DNA of 64,000 nucleotides from Vigna angularis (GCF_016808095.1 NC_068976.1:21546371-21610370), one strand, 5' to 3'; positions 25,126-39,600 are shown, counted from the first letter of the stretch. The notes: generated by a model from the sequence alone, not told the origin. Translations and numbers: made by a program.

Positions 25126-25325
25126 TTAGTCCCCTTACTATGTCCAAAACCGGCACATAGACCAGGACATTCTGCCCTCCATACCATTCATAATGTTAGT
25201 CCCCTCACTATGTCCTAAACCGGCACATAGACCAGGACATTCTGCCCTCCATACCATTCACAAGGTTAGTCCCCTCACTATGTCCTAAACCGGCACATAG
25301 ACCAGGACCTCCTGCCCCTCTCACC
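25126..25325. repeat. three 70-bp tandem repeats inside the LTR
   Basis: Units starting TTAGTCCCCTCACTATGTCC at 25126, 25196 and 25266, each containing AAACCGGCACATAGACCAGG. The right LTR has the same array from 30423. They lie downstream of the LTR TATA box, hence in the predicted transcribed leader. Confidence 0.92.
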
Positions 25326-26583
25326 ACATAATTCATCATTCTCTACTTGAGACTGATTGATTATTAGAGTATCAGGATAACCTCCAACTTCATGACCCTC
25401 AACATCAACATATACGCACATACCATGTCATTACAGAATCTCTCCACGAAACTCATACAATGCTCACATTCCTTAACTCATATTATACCATTACGAAATC
25501 TACCCATAATCCTCATACACATACCATGACATTACAGAATCTCTCCGCGAGACTCATACCATACTCACATTCCTCGACTCATATTATACCCTTACGACAT
25601 TTCCCCATAATACTCATACATGATCAGATGCATAAATTAAAATCAAATAAACTTCAATCATTTCAGAAATCATACAAACTGAATATATTCCAACAAGATA
25701 TATTACATGATAATTTAACAGTACATAATCTGTACACAAGATTTAAGTTAAAAACTTGTCGAGGAGACTTCCAGGAAAGAGAGGTGCGTCACAATGGACA
25801 ACTTAAGTACCAAGTCTTTCCTTAGCCAAAGTGTTCCTCAACTAGTTTTTAACAAATTTCTTATTAACAGATTCAAAACAACAGCATATAATATTTACAC
25901 CGAATATCAATATAGATAAACATACAGTAAGCATTAACGATATTCATACATAATTTCAAGACATGAATAGTAATAAAACAGTACTAAATCATAATATAAA
26001 AGCTTAGAAAGATTAGCTCCCCTACCTCTATTCCAGATTCCTCTTGATCTGAATTTATTTCCCCGAAACCCTTCAGAACCTCTACTCTTCTTGCAACTAA
26101 AAATTTCTCCCTAGCTCTTTCTTCTCTATTTCTCAAGCTCTCACTTGATTCCTCTTTTCTTGGTGCAAAATACCCTTCCCTCCCATGGCTATTTATAGTT
26201 AAAAAAATTTACTATTCAATAATATTTTAATATTATTTATTATTTTAATATTATTTAAAAATAATATTTCAATCATTTTCTCACCAAATCTGATCCTAAT
26301 TTCTACCTACTACTTACTTCCATGCTAAGGAATCCAAACGCTGAAAATTTATTTTTACTATTTACTATTCACTTTTACTATTCACTTTTTACTATTCACT
26401 ATTCAATTTTTACTATTCGATTTTTTTAAAAATTTACTAAATAAGTTATCAAAAATTTTAACTTCTCCTTATAAAATTACTATAATTTTATATCCAAAAT
26501 TTATATTTTTCTATCCATTAAAATTATTATTACTAATAAAATGCTAAAATTTACTATTATAAATTTTTTTCATGGGTTTTACA

Positions 26584-26593
26584 TTCTCCCCAA
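26584..26593 (-). other. polypurine tract of the LTR retrotransposon
   Basis: The minus strand reads TTGGGGAGAA directly before the LTR start TGTAAAACCC. This is the expected site of plus-strand priming. Confidence 0.85.
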
Positions 26594-29500
26594 CAACAAA
26601 AATTTTCGTCCTCGAAAATTCGAAAATTCGATATAAAAAAATAAAGTTATGATTATTTCACCTTATCTTCTAGTTTCCTTGTAAACTCATTTACTCTACT
26701 CATTTTGTGCATAAAATTTCTAGCATCTCAAATTGAAATGTACTCACGAAAAATTTAAAATTATAAACCTTCAAAACACTCTTGTCACTTCTAGCCTCGT
26801 CAAAACCACCATTAAACATACCCCACTAGTCTCAAAATAATCCATTAATGTTTTAAAAGAACTCATTACTCATAAACTATTAATCACAAAATTCCAGAAA
26901 ACTTTTCATTCCTACTATAACCAGAAAGTGATTCTCCTTATAGATCCCTATTTAAGACTTTCATGACCCTATAAAACTCTAAGAATCATTCTTTTTCCGT
27001 AACAACCTTCCATTATATTTTCTCAACACAATTTCTACTCCTAGAAATCGTACACCTCTAAAAGCCACTTATGTTTACCAAAATTATACTAGATTGTTCC
27101 ACCTTACCCTCTACTTCTATTCTCCGTAAAATTTATAATTACTCTGATGATTACACGGAGTCCAAAACACTATTACTAAACAATTCATCCTTTATGTTTT
27201 TCTTTTCTATACCCATTTAACAAGAACTTGTCCAAAAATAATACCTATATTGAGTATGCTTTATAACATCCATAGAAACCCTTCCATACTTAAGATCATG
27301 CATAATTTCCTTCACTCGTCCTTGATGAACTTATCTGACTCTCGGTAATACTGCCTTCACCCTTAACCACACTTAATGTTCAACAATCAACTCACAATTC
27401 TTGAAGACCATAAACTTCTAAAAACATATTGGAACATGACCAAACCATCCTTTCGATCATACCCTAAACTACAATATCTATCCTTCACTTGCATTGATCA
27501 GATATCCCTAAAATACTGATCCTCATCCTTTATTTAACCCACACTAAATGTTGAACCACTATTTTTTTTTTACCTGATAAACACTTCTGAAATACTTGAC
27601 AAAACTAGAATAATCAAACTTCTTTCAAGATTATACTCCAAATTACCTCAACCTTCATCTAATTGTTTTCCTAGCAAACATTACTAGCCTAAGTTAAAAC
27701 ATTCTCCAAGAATTAACTTATAAACTCTAAATCTTAGGAATATAAACCTTGTCCTCAAAATACCTTCCCACATCCTAACCTAACATGAATCCACAAACTT
27801 AACGTTGCCTCTAACCCAGAACCTAACAACTGCGTATCTTTGATAAGACTCAGCAGATCACTCAATCAACAATGTTATAAATTCTGAAACCACTTATTTT
27901 AATCTTAATAAGGCCGAATTTAAAACTAACTAGCTTCCATATCAGCACTGCACCTACTCATTTAAATAAACCACTTATGCCACATAAGTTAAATCCATCC
28001 TATGACATTAAAATATAGTTTAATGGTTAAACTAATTAATCCTCTAATACTTGAAATAATTCCTACAGATATAAAGAATTTATGGGTAATCAAAACATGT
28101 CATAGCACAAAACCATTGTGCCAAGTATCCCTTCCCACCACTCTATTCAAGAGCTTTTTCAGGCAAGTATACTCTCCAAACCATTTAACCACCATGTTAC
28201 TTCCTACCACTCTTCTAGAGATTATCAGGGCAATTGCCACCACTTAAAGAGCTTATTAATGCAATCAACCACAACACAACCTTAATTATAACATGCTTCC
28301 CGATATCAAAACCATATCCCCAGGATATTTAGTGTTAACCAAATCTTAAATTTTTATCTTATGCGAACTAAAAGTAAATATAAATAAGTTCACTCACACA
28401 CATCATTGGTCAGAGATCAAGGTGCGACATATAAATCTTTACCCATCCTTTACATCACCATTGAGGTTTGAATACTACCATATAACTATACCTGATGAAA
28501 ATTGCTCCAATCACAACCTACAACTTCTTAATTATTCCAAATTCCCTAATCACATTAGTATTGCAACTCTCCTTTTTATCTATTTCCAAACTCTTCTTCT
28601 TCCTTATCTTGCCATGTTCATAATATTAATTCAACTTACACTACCTCTACTAACTTTAATATTCCAAAATCAATAAGATTTTCAACCATAAATCAGGACT
28701 CTTTAATCCTCTCATAAAAATACCAAAACTTTACATAAGCTGAAAGCCAAAATTTTCGTACTTGGATTTTCTCTACCACTCATCATACCAAAATCACATA
28801 CTCTCAAATTTTATCTCTAATACATTTACTGGAAAAATCTAACCATCTTTTTTTTTTTTGATCATCCATTTAGCTTAGAATCCATTCAATACCTCATTCT
28901 TCTCTAAAGACCTCGTGTTCTCTTAACTTACAAATTTCTCCTCCTATTACACTTTCTCTCAATCCTCTTTATGCCTTATACCACTTCTCTTCTACTCTTC
29001 TTCGTCTAATATTTGATTTATCCTTAATCTACTTTAGTATTCCTATCCCTTTTTATTTTAAACTTTATCTTCAAATCTTCCACCATTTTCTTTCTTCAGA
29101 TTCCAACCATCACTGATACATCGATCCATGTTACCAATCTCACACAATGCCACTCTGTTTCTCACCAACACTTCCCTCACTTCTGACTTCTAACATTACT
29201 GATATACTAAACCAAACTGATTTCTCAAACCTTGCTACATTCATGCTTATCCAAAGCTTCTCTTAATCTAGCCTTTGAACTTAACTCCTTTTTGTGAAAC
29301 GTAAGATATCTAATCTTCTGATTTTGTCCTGCAAACATTTTAAAACATAACTTCTAAACACCAACATCTTCACTTATCCTTTGAAACTCAGATTCTAGTA
29401 TTATATTTCCCTATGAAGGCTTTAACTAATTCTAATATCTTTCATAAACCTTGAGAATTAAGAAAGGAAAATCATCTCTCGTAAAAGTCATGAGTAGTTA

Positions 29501-29617
29501 GACACAATACTCTACTATCTAGACTTGGAGAAAATGGTAAGTATACCATTTAGACTCAATTCTTCATAGAGAAGACACAACAGACCCACGACACAAAGGT
29601 CATCCTAAGGAGGAACT
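26594..29617 (-). other. non-coding internal region of the LTR retrotransposon
   Basis: About 3 kb, pyrimidine-rich on the + strand. No frame longer than about 85 codons and no recognisable retroviral-type domain. Either a badly decayed polyprotein region or unrelated filler, as in LARD-like elements. Confidence 0.6.
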
Positions 29618-29629
29618 GCTCTGATACCA
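29618..29629 (-). other. primer binding site of the LTR retrotransposon
   Basis: Minus strand TGGTATCAGAGC, complementary to the 3' end of initiator tRNA-Met, four bases from the LTR end. It fixes the orientation of the element. Confidence 0.93.
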
Positions 29630-29633
29630 TTAA

Positions 29634-31880
29634 TGTAACATCCCAAATTCTCACATTAATGTAACAACCCAACTTTTTACATTAATGTAACATCCCAAAT
29701 TTTCACACTTGATAATTAACATTACATTTACGGTAACATTCCGTAATCTCACCCTTTAAAATTTCCTAGTTAATATAAGTCTATACATGTAAAAAGATTC
29801 TAATTATAGTTCTTCTACTCCTCCCTTTCCTTGGCACTATGTGAGGCGACATTCCTTCATCTGCTCCCGTATAACGAATTATACGATCATCGCACATACC
29901 CAAACACAAAACACAAACAAGTAGGGTGAGCTAACATGCAACAAATCATTTATAAGACATGCATAATTACTTCGATACAAACATCATATAATAATTATGT
30001 CAGACACCCTCATACCATCGTACCACAATTCCTATTGAACACTCGTCCCACAATACCCAATAAACACCAAAATACCCAATGGACACTCATTCCATAATAC
30101 CCAATAAACACTCATTGAACACTCGTCCCACAATACCCAATAAACACCAAAATACCCAATAAACACCAAAATACCCAATAGACACTCATTCCATAATACC
30201 CAATAAACACTCATTGAACACTCGTCCCACAATACCCAATAAACACCAAAATACCCAATAAACACCACTATACCCAATAGACACTCATTCCACAATACCC
30301 AATAGGCACTTATCCCAACGATATTCAATAGGCACTTATCCCAACGATATTCCATAGGCACTTATCCCAACGATATGTTGATGAGCGATACAACGGAAGG
30401 TTTTTCACTTGTGATGTCATTCTTAGTCCCCTTACTATGTCCAAAACCGGCACATAGACCAGGACATTCTGCCCTCCATACCATTCATAATGTTAGTCCC
30501 CTCACTATGTCCTAAACCGGCACATAGACCAGGACATTCTGCCCTCCATACCATTCACAAGGTTAGTCCCTTCACTATGTCCTAAACCGGCACATAGACC
30601 AGGACCTCCTGCCCCTCTCACCACATAATTCATCATTCTCTACTTGAGACTGATTGATTATTAGAGTATCAGGATAACCTCCAACTTCATGACCCTCAAC
30701 ATCAACATATACGCACATACCATGTCATTACAGAATCTCTCCACGAAACTCATACAATGCTCACATTCCTTAACTCATATTATACCATTACGAAATCTAC
30801 CCATAATCCTCATACACATACCATGACATTACAGAATCTCTCCGCGAGACTCATACCATACTCACATTCCTCGACTCATATTATACCCTTACGACATTTC
30901 CCCATAATACTCATACATGTTCAGATGCATAAATTCAAATCAAATAAACTTCAATCATTTCAGAAATCATACAAACTGAATATATTCCAACAAGATATAT
31001 TACATGATAATTTAACAGTACATAATCTGTACACAAGATTTAAGTTAAAAACTTGTCGAGGAGACTTCCAGGAAAGAGAGGTGCGTCACAATGGACAACT
31101 TAAGTACCAAGTCTTTCCTTAGCCAAAGTGTTCCTCAACTAGTTTTTAACAAATTTCTTATTAACAGATTCAAAACAACAGCATATAATATTTACACCGA
31201 ATATCAATATAGATAAACATACAGTAAGCATTAACAATATTCATACATAATTTCAAGACATGAATAGTAATAAAACAGTACTAAATCATAATATAAAAGC
31301 TTAGAAAGATTAGCTCCCCTACCTCTATTCCAGATTCCTCTTGATCTGAATTTATTTCCCCGAAACCCTTCAGAACCTCTACTCTTCTTGCAACTAAAAA
31401 TTTCTCCCTAGCTCTTTCTTCTCTATTTCTCAAGCTCTCACTTGATTCCTCTTTTCTTGGTGCAAAATACCCTTCCCTCCCATGGCTATTTATAGTTAAA
31501 AAAATTTACTATTCAATAATATTTTAATATTATTTATTATTTTAATATTATTTAAAAATAATATTTCAATCATTTTCTCACCAAATCTGATCCTAATTTC
31601 TACCTACTACTTACTTCCATGCTAAGGAATCCAAACGCTGAAAATTTATTTTTACTATTTACTATTCACTTTTACTATTCACTTTTTACTATTCACTATT
31701 CAATTTTTACTATTCGATTTTTTTAAAAATTTACTAAATAAGTTATCAAAAATTTTAACTTCTCCTTATAAAATTACTATAATTTTATATCCAAAATTTA
31801 TATTTTTCTATCCATTAAAATTATTATTACTAATAAAATGCTAAAATTTACTATTATAAATTTTTTTCATGGGTTTTACA
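29634..31880 (-). repeat. right LTR (5' LTR in element orientation), 2247 bp
   Basis: Matches 24318-26583 along its length. Differences found by eye: two near 30919-30940, one near 31235, one near 30571, and absence of one 19-bp unit. Confidence 0.95.
31484..31495 (-). promoter_or_regulatory. LTR TATA box
   Basis: Minus strand CTATAAATAGCC, about 390 bp into the 5' LTR. Transcription would start roughly 30 bp further on (near 31455), leaving a long R-U5 leader that includes the minisatellites. Confidence 0.7.
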
Positions 31881-32878
31881 TTAAACAACAAAACAATATA
31901 AAATAATTAAAAACAATTTTAAAAACTGAAAACCAATTATAATTTATTTTTTTCATAATCAAATTGAAACAACAACTTTTTAAAAAAAATATAAAAATAG
32001 ATTTAGATTTAAGAAAAGACTTAAACATAAATCGGTTATATATATATATATATATATATAAATCAAAACTTAAAGTTTTTTTTTGAAATATTCGGTTAAA
32101 GAATTAAAATATAATTTTTAAAATAACATATGTCAAAATCCTTACTTGTATTAATGTTATATTTATTTTGACTGATTAATTAAAAGTCGAAGTCGAACTG
32201 GACCACTAACTATATTTAAATATAATACTATAAATTTAAAATGAATTAACAGCTACTAAATATGTTTTGTAAAAGCTTTTCGTATCATGTAATTATATTT
32301 TACTCGTAATGTTTTTATATTTATTAAAATAAGAAAATAAATTTATTTGTAATCTTTAACCACAAAACTGAGTACTCAAGTATACACTTTGTCACTGAAA
32401 AAAAAAAACTTGAAAATATCACCGTCTGTAAAAAGAAATTTAAATACATGTATGACCTGTTGAAGAGATTTGGACATTATTAATTTATTACAATTTAATT
32501 ATATATGCATGTAATGATTAATGAAACAGAAGTTGAATCATGCTATTGCTTTATACCCTATATATAGTATAATACTTTGCACATTATATGGTTTGCAAAT
32601 TCGATTAAAGTAATTTAATAACCTAATACTAATTCAACTTAATTAGTACAATCTATTTGATTATGATATATAACACTACTGACTAATATTTTTATACATC
32701 TTTCCTTGTATAATGAATATTGCTTTCCAAGAGAAAATAAAAATAAAACAAAAGCTATGAAGACTTATAAAATCAAAACATAACACTCTATTTTTTTGTT
32801 AATTGAAGTTCACGTGAAAGCAAGGGTTAAATAGAATTAAACCACGATAGAAGTTATTATCATATAACTATATTTTGA

Positions 32879-32880
<2 letters not shown>

Positions 32881-32950
<70 letters not shown>
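32881..32950. repeat. (AT)n microsatellite
   Basis: About 70 bases of pure AT dinucleotide. Confidence 0.97.
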
Positions 32951-32953
<3 letters not shown>

Positions 32954-33579
32954 TATATAAATTTGAAATTGAAGTAATGTTTGAGTTTGCAATTATTTTG
33001 TGATGTGGACCAAACTTTTAAAAAGGTTAATTGTGAATTTTGACCTATATGGGAGAGAGAACCTAACATTGATCCAATGTTTGAATTATATATATGGTGC
33101 TCTTCTTTTAAGCACAACTATTCTAAGCGGTTATTCTGCATGCCTAACTGTGGTCCTTGCACGCCAATTATTAAAGAGAAACTATCTTTTGGTATAGTTT
33201 CATGTTCTAGCTTCACATTCATGGCACCTTGTTATTTTTAAACTTATATTCAATTTCATTCAAGATATATATATCATACATTTTTTAGTAATTTGTAATC
33301 TTATCGGAATTTTGAGTGTGGATCTGCGAACAATTGACAAGATTTCATCGATGACTTGAAAATTATTTCTGATAGAAATAAAACTTATTATACTTAGAGA
33401 CGAGAGATCCACGTACAAAAGATTCTTTAATACTCAAGTTAGTAAGAAGATTTAAAGTGAATATTAAAAAATATTATTTGTATTTATATAATTGATATGG
33501 ACTATGAACCTATGTTTCAATTAGAATAATACTTACCTTATTCTATAATAACCGTGTAATTGATAATAACAATACTTTA

Positions 33580-33585
<6 letters not shown>

Positions 33586-33634
<49 letters not shown>
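33586..33634. repeat. (AT)n microsatellite
   Basis: About 49 bases of pure AT dinucleotide. Confidence 0.95.
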
Positions 33635-33640
<6 letters not shown>

Positions 33641-36600
33641 AATTATATCAAAATATCGAAATTAATTATGAAATTTGAATATTAATCTAATAGACACAAA
33701 TTTAAATTGATCGAGAATGAAAAAAATTAGACGGTGTTATTTAATATGTCTGTATATTGGGTCATGTTTATCCTAATTAATTTATATAATACAAACTCAG
33801 TTTATTTATATAATATGGTAAATCTTTATTAACCACCAAATACAATTTTTTTCATATCCAACTTGATCAATTTTTTTTTTCAACTCTATCTATCTAATTT
33901 TTTTATACGAGTCAAATATTAATAAAATCTGGATCATTTTCTTCATAACCCAACATTCAATGCAGGACCTGAGCATCTTAACATAGTGTTTTCTATGTAG
34001 AAATACTTAACTAATAATAATCATAATCTCATTCGTGTATACTTCATCCATTCATCACTTATCATATTTAATAATATTTTAATTAAAAAAAAACAAACAA
34101 ATAACACAAGAAAAGAAAAAAATAAATTTTAATTGTGTTAACGTTCACTTATATATTATATATGTTTCTAATCCATAGGACATTTGTAACATTAGATCTT
34201 TAAAATTATTAAGTTGATATTAATTTTACAAAAAAAAAAAAACAATATATATTCAAAAAAATTTGTTAAATGATTGTTAGATCAACTAATTATTGGGTCA
34301 TTTCCTAATTAGGACAATAACATAAAAATACGAAAACAGAATTCATTTTTCTCTCGAAACATAAACTAATCTTTGTTCACTAATTAGGTTTAAAGAGTTT
34401 TGTATGTATAGATAAATAAAATTATTAAACACGGGATTTTCTATTAAAAATAGATTATTCTTATTCATTGCTCAATCAATCAAATTACGTGAAAACATAT
34501 AAAACATCCCAATAATATATAATTTAAAAATTTTCTTTCAGACATATTAAGTTACTTAAATCATAAAACAATCATACACGTGGACACAACACAAACTATC
34601 TAACTATGCATGCATCGAATCTAGTATATATATTGAGTATAATTTATGAACTGAATTAGCAAATTAGATTTAGGAAATTGTAATAATACTCTACATGAAA
34701 CCTTTGTTTGATGTGCAAACATCATAGTAGAAAAGAAAACATAGGTTTGTTAAAATTGATGAATGCCCTCTTTCACATGTTGCCTTTCTTACGTGTTCTA
34801 TTCTGCATTCCTTAATTAATTGACTCATGTTATTCGTATCTTCATGGCTAAAATAAAGAACATGCAAGTACACTACTTTAAACACACATCATTAAAATGT
34901 TTCTTAGCCATGTTTCCATGGTACTAGGATTTGGTGATTGGTGCAAAGAAAATCCAAAGGGTGAGAACCAATTAACACAAAACAACATGTACATTTGTAC
35001 ATTGTACTAAATTGATGAACATTTCACGTAAGGATTTATTGGAGTAGTACAACATTATACGAACTCAAATCGAATAAGTTTTACATTTCTTTTAATTCAC
35101 AACTTTGTAATAAAATTTTATAGGTTTTCTTTCTTCTATTTTCTAATTTTTGTTCAATAGGAAACTTACCCTTACACTTATATTTTTAACATAACATATA
35201 ATGAATTAATGACACAAATATAACCGAGTTTTATCCATTATTATTTTCTTGTAAAATTTAGAGATTTGATAGTTAAATTAAAACTTTTATCGTATAAGGA
35301 TATTTTCCAATGTTAACTTCTGGTAATCATTCTAAAATGTTGGCGAAAATTAGAAAATATGTTATGTATTCAATGACACATTTACTTCTAAAATTAACTT
35401 TGATTTTGTTTGAGAACCTCAATGATTACAAGATATTTCACTTAAATGAATTTTATGAAAAAAAAAAACTAGAATGCGTAATCAGAGAAGAGATCAATGG
35501 TTTATAATTGTTTGGTTACCATAGAGATGTTTTTCTTTATAATATTAATAATGAAAAGTCGTATAATATTTTTAAAATGTAAAAAGTGTGTAGAATGATT
35601 ATAATTTGTGAAAACATATGGCAGTTAAAACTTTCTATAATATGTGTTTTCTAAAAAAATTCAATGTTTTTCTTCTTTAAAAATGTTAATAAGTTTCTGG
35701 ATCCGTCACTAATTTAATCTAAAATTTATAAGGGAGTGTCTCTTTCATTATAAAATGATTAATTAAAATATAAAAAATTATATTTGAATTAATAATTTTT
35801 ATGATAAAAAATAATGTAAAGTGATTTTTATAGAGTGCAAGAAGAAAATAACATTTCTGAGTTGTGATTTTATCGTTTATGTCAGACCAAGGACACTACT
35901 AATTCACAAATGAAAAGCCCACAATAAAAAAGACTAACAAAAAATCATCTCCAAACTTACAATGGAATGGTTTCTCTGAATATTAAAAGGTATTTATAAA
36001 CAGAGAAATGATATTTTAACACACATAATTTTTTTATATTTATTTAACATTAATATTTTTTATTTCTTTTTCTTTTTAAAAATACAAAAAATTACTTTTT
36101 TATCACCATGTTATCTTTATAATATTAATATGTCGAAATGAATGTAATTATATTACTTTTACGAATAAAAAAGGATAAATACTATTTACAAGTCACATTA
36201 AAGTCATCATAGACTAACTCAAGACCCAATTAATTACAAAGAACTTAAAGAATCAATTAACTAAATTACATCTTTTGAAATTAATACAGAACTAATGAAA
36301 CAGAGATTGTCAAAGAAAAAAGTAGAAGTTGGCATTTAAACTACCGATCAATGGATCAAATTAGCATATCAAATGCACTACCATCATAATTAAACCAGTA
36401 AAAGACAAATAACAAGTATATAATAAGCTGGAATTTAACCAACCACAAGGAGCTTCAGAAAATGAAATTTTACACAAAAAAAATAACATGGGAGGCGTAA
36501 TTCATTTTTTTTACAAAGGAAAAATAGGCGACCACAAAGAACAGTAAATGGAGTCACTGTTATGGCTGTCAGAAACAGTGGTTTCCATGTTAAAGGAAAA

Positions 36601-36679
36601 CGTATGTGTCGTTTTAGAATGTACATACCCAATGGATTAAGACAAAACCCTCACACTTGTTACCATCTATCAACAGCAT

Positions 36680-39600
36680 TTAATAATCTAGTGAGGAACT
36701 GGTTTCAGCAGTTTCATCCTCACTAAAGCTAGAAGGCATCTCTGCAGCAGATCTGCATGATCATACACAATGCCATTAGAAAAACACTACTTTTATGTTT
36801 AAAAGCCTTTCTTTCTAGGAAAGTTATTTTAGGCCTAACCTTTGAAGACAAACCCAAAAAAGGTTTAAGCCAAACACTACCTAAACAAACATCATATATT
36901 GTCATGGGAGACAAAACCACACATGATGAAATACCCACCTGTGAATTTTCCTTTTCTCCATCTCAGCAACAGGTGATGGTTTCACATGGTATTGTTGAAG
37001 CATGTCAACTTTAGCTCTCTTTGCAACCTATACACATAGTAAAGCAAAACATCATATACATGCATGGAAGGAGGGAACTGAACTCATTAGGAAATCAAAT
37101 AATCACATTCCAGAAGGAAAACTAACCAGAATTTCATTTGAAAGCCTCCCTGCTCCATCTACATCGCGGTATGTATTTTTTGCTTTCTTGTCCACCTTAA
37201 ACATCTCTTCCTGCACAAAATATTAACCTTTTAAACCATCTGTAAGCAGGAGAGATTGATCATTAGAGATATAACACAGAAAGTGCAAATATATTGATGA
37301 ACCTTTGCCATCCTAGCAGATAATCCCCTTTCTTCAGTATCTATGGGAACACGGGAATTACGGATTGAACTAGAAGGTTTAGATTTAACATGTCCACTCT
37401 TTTGTATTCTCTTTGGATTGATCTTATCATAACCGTGCAGCACCAAGTCTTTCGTCTTAACCGCAAGCTTCTCCTCAAAGTGATCACTGTGGTTAGAAGC
37501 AGAATCAGATCGCATCCCCTCAACCCCGTGCTTAGTGCTCATTCTATGATTCTTAGCACTGTTATAGCCAGATGCTTCTCCAGTAGAATCTTCATACAAA
37601 TCTGGGAAAGGGTTCCTTCCAGAAACATGATTGGTATAACCGTAGTAAGGTTGCCTTTGTTTTATATTCTGACGGGCTTTCTTATCTTGTTTATCCTGGA
37701 AATCAGATTCATGCAAGGAGCCAAAGTCAGCTCGTTCCATATGCAAATCTTGGGAATTAAATTTAGTATAATGCGAATCATATCTCTGCAAATGCACAGG
37801 TAAAAAGAGAGTAAGAAAGCAGGGAAATATGTATCACATAATCAATGCTATATTTAAAACCAAGATCATTTTTGTTAATAAGCTATTCTATTAGTTCCAT
37901 TTTGGTCTCACACTACAACAAACACCAACTTTCTAGTTTACTGAGTCACTCCAATCCATTTCTTTATCATTACTAATAATCTAGGAAGTACCAGCACCTC
38001 TATGGAATAGTACATTGCCGGCTCCAACACTTTTTTTGACATGAAACTTGTGGGAAAACCTCTGACATATGTTTAACAATCTTCAACTAAGTCACAATTT
38101 AAAAAAAAAAATCAGTTCAAATGCCTCTTCGATTTGGTTTGAGTATAAGTAAAGAAAGTAAGCAGACACCCTTTGTTGGCCAAACACTTCCTATACACTA
38201 CTTGTTGGAAGTCCCACATCGACTAGAGATAAGGCCAAATGATAATATATAAGTGAGGTGCAAACCTCACCTTACAAGCCGGTTTTGTGGGGTTGAGTTA
38301 GGCTTAAAAACTCACTACTAATATGGTATCAGAGCCATGGTTAGACTCTATCTTAGCGAGTTCTAAGTGGGCATTCTATTCTTCTCTTCCACCCGTAATC
38401 GGGCCGCTATCGGACCACCCAATTTCTACTATCACGCACGAGATGTCTATACCTCGGCGTGAAGGAGGTGTGTTGGAAGTCCCACATCGACTAGAGATAA
38501 GGCCAAATGATAATATATAAGTGAGGTGCAAACCTCACCTTACAAGCCGGTTTTGTGGGGTTGTTTCTTATTTAGAATTCTATTTAGAAGGGTGATATCA
38601 CAGGGAAACTAACAAATATGCTTTTATAGTGTAACTTATATAAATCTTAAATATTAATTGAGATTTTCATCAAGTTGATTAAATATATCAGTGGTGTCGC
38701 TGTATCCTATACTTTGGACATTACTTGTGTTCTGGTGTCCCTATCCATGTAGGAGCACCAAAGCCTAAACCATTCCATTTTCCCAGCCACTTTTGAAGAA
38801 ATCCAAAATGTAAAAAAGAGAGAGATTAAACAGAAAATTCTGGTCAGGAGTGGGTGACAGGATGCTAGACTTGGCAACAAGAGGCACTAATGGCTATCAA
38901 ATATTCGATATATGGGTATGTATACGACTGTAAATAATTGTTTCAAAGAGAAAAGGTTTTGAATAATGTCTTAAATTTCAATAGTCAAAAAGTCAGAACA
39001 CAAATAATTATGTCACTGTCTAATCTTCCAAACATGAATTGAATAATTTAAAGAAAAAGTATAATTACTAAACTCATAAAATAAATGCATTAGAAAAGTC
39101 ACTCACAGAACTAAGATTGTGTTTTTTTGCAGCAGAGATTTCTGGAGAATTCAGAAGCGGAGGATTCGCTACACAAAATGGTTCTGCCATAACACCAATA
39201 GATTATAAGGTAGGAATCAATCTATTCTTAAAATGACTCAATGCATTTAGAAAATGGTCAAGAGTTAACCAGAGAAAATAAAACTCCACACCGTAACTAA
39301 GATGGAATGTTTCTAGTAAAGCATCCAAAGGAGCAAAAATAAACTATCTTGACCTAAACAAGCAAATAGCACACCGAACACATATTAACATACAAAGGCT
39401 CTGTGTTATGAATATTAAATTGCAGCATCAACCTTTACGAACAAGCTTTCCAAATTTCAAATTATTTACTGTTCCAGAAAAATTCATCCCCTACACACCC
39501 AAGTCCATCTTCAAGCATTCAATGCCAATGACAAAAAAACAATGCTTCATGCTCCATGTTTTTTCACAATTTGATGTGTAACAGACAACAACACATTCCT

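Larger units (their letters stand above)
24318..26583 (-). repeat. left LTR (3' LTR in element orientation), 2266 bp
   Basis: Nearly identical to 29634-31880. It carries one extra 19-bp minisatellite unit near 24745. Its own TATA-like CTATAAATAGCC (minus) lies at 26187-26198. Confidence 0.95.
24318..31880 (-). mobile_element. non-autonomous LTR retrotransposon (probably Ty3/gypsy-derived), 7.56 kb
   Basis: Complete insertion with LTRs at 24318-26583 and 29634-31880, flanked by the 5-bp target duplication TTAAA (24313-24317 and 31881-31885). Both LTRs have TG...CA ends. Orientation is minus: the primer binding site TGGTATCAGAGC (initiator tRNA-Met type) lies four bases inside the right LTR and a purine tract GGGGAGAA abuts the left LTR. 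The internal region (26584-29633, 3050 bp) has no gag, protease, RT or integrase frame on either strand, so the element must move with help from another. CGAGGACGAAAATTTT before the purine tract resembles the 3' end of Tekay-type gypsy elements. Lineage is inferred; structure is seen directly. The LTRs differ by about four substitutions and one 19-bp indel. Confidence 0.93.
31886..36679. other. AT-rich gene-free region
   Basis: No supported gene or recognisable transposon. The open frame at 33000-33197 (+) and others here are short and domain-less. The end near 36679 is probably the 3' UTR of the homeobox gene. Confidence 0.55.

Noticed and set aside
25460..25825. 121-codon + strand frame, also at 30757-31122
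   Set aside because: It lies inside the LTR leader, antisense to the element, and shows no domain. Presence in both LTRs reflects duplication of the LTR, not selection.
37390..37803. 137-codon + strand frame at the homeobox gene
   Set aside because: Antisense shadow of exon 5 of the homeobox gene.
38203..38563. Cassandra-type TRIM
   Set aside because: No 5S-like internal promoter boxes were seen in the LTR, so it is a TRIM of another family.
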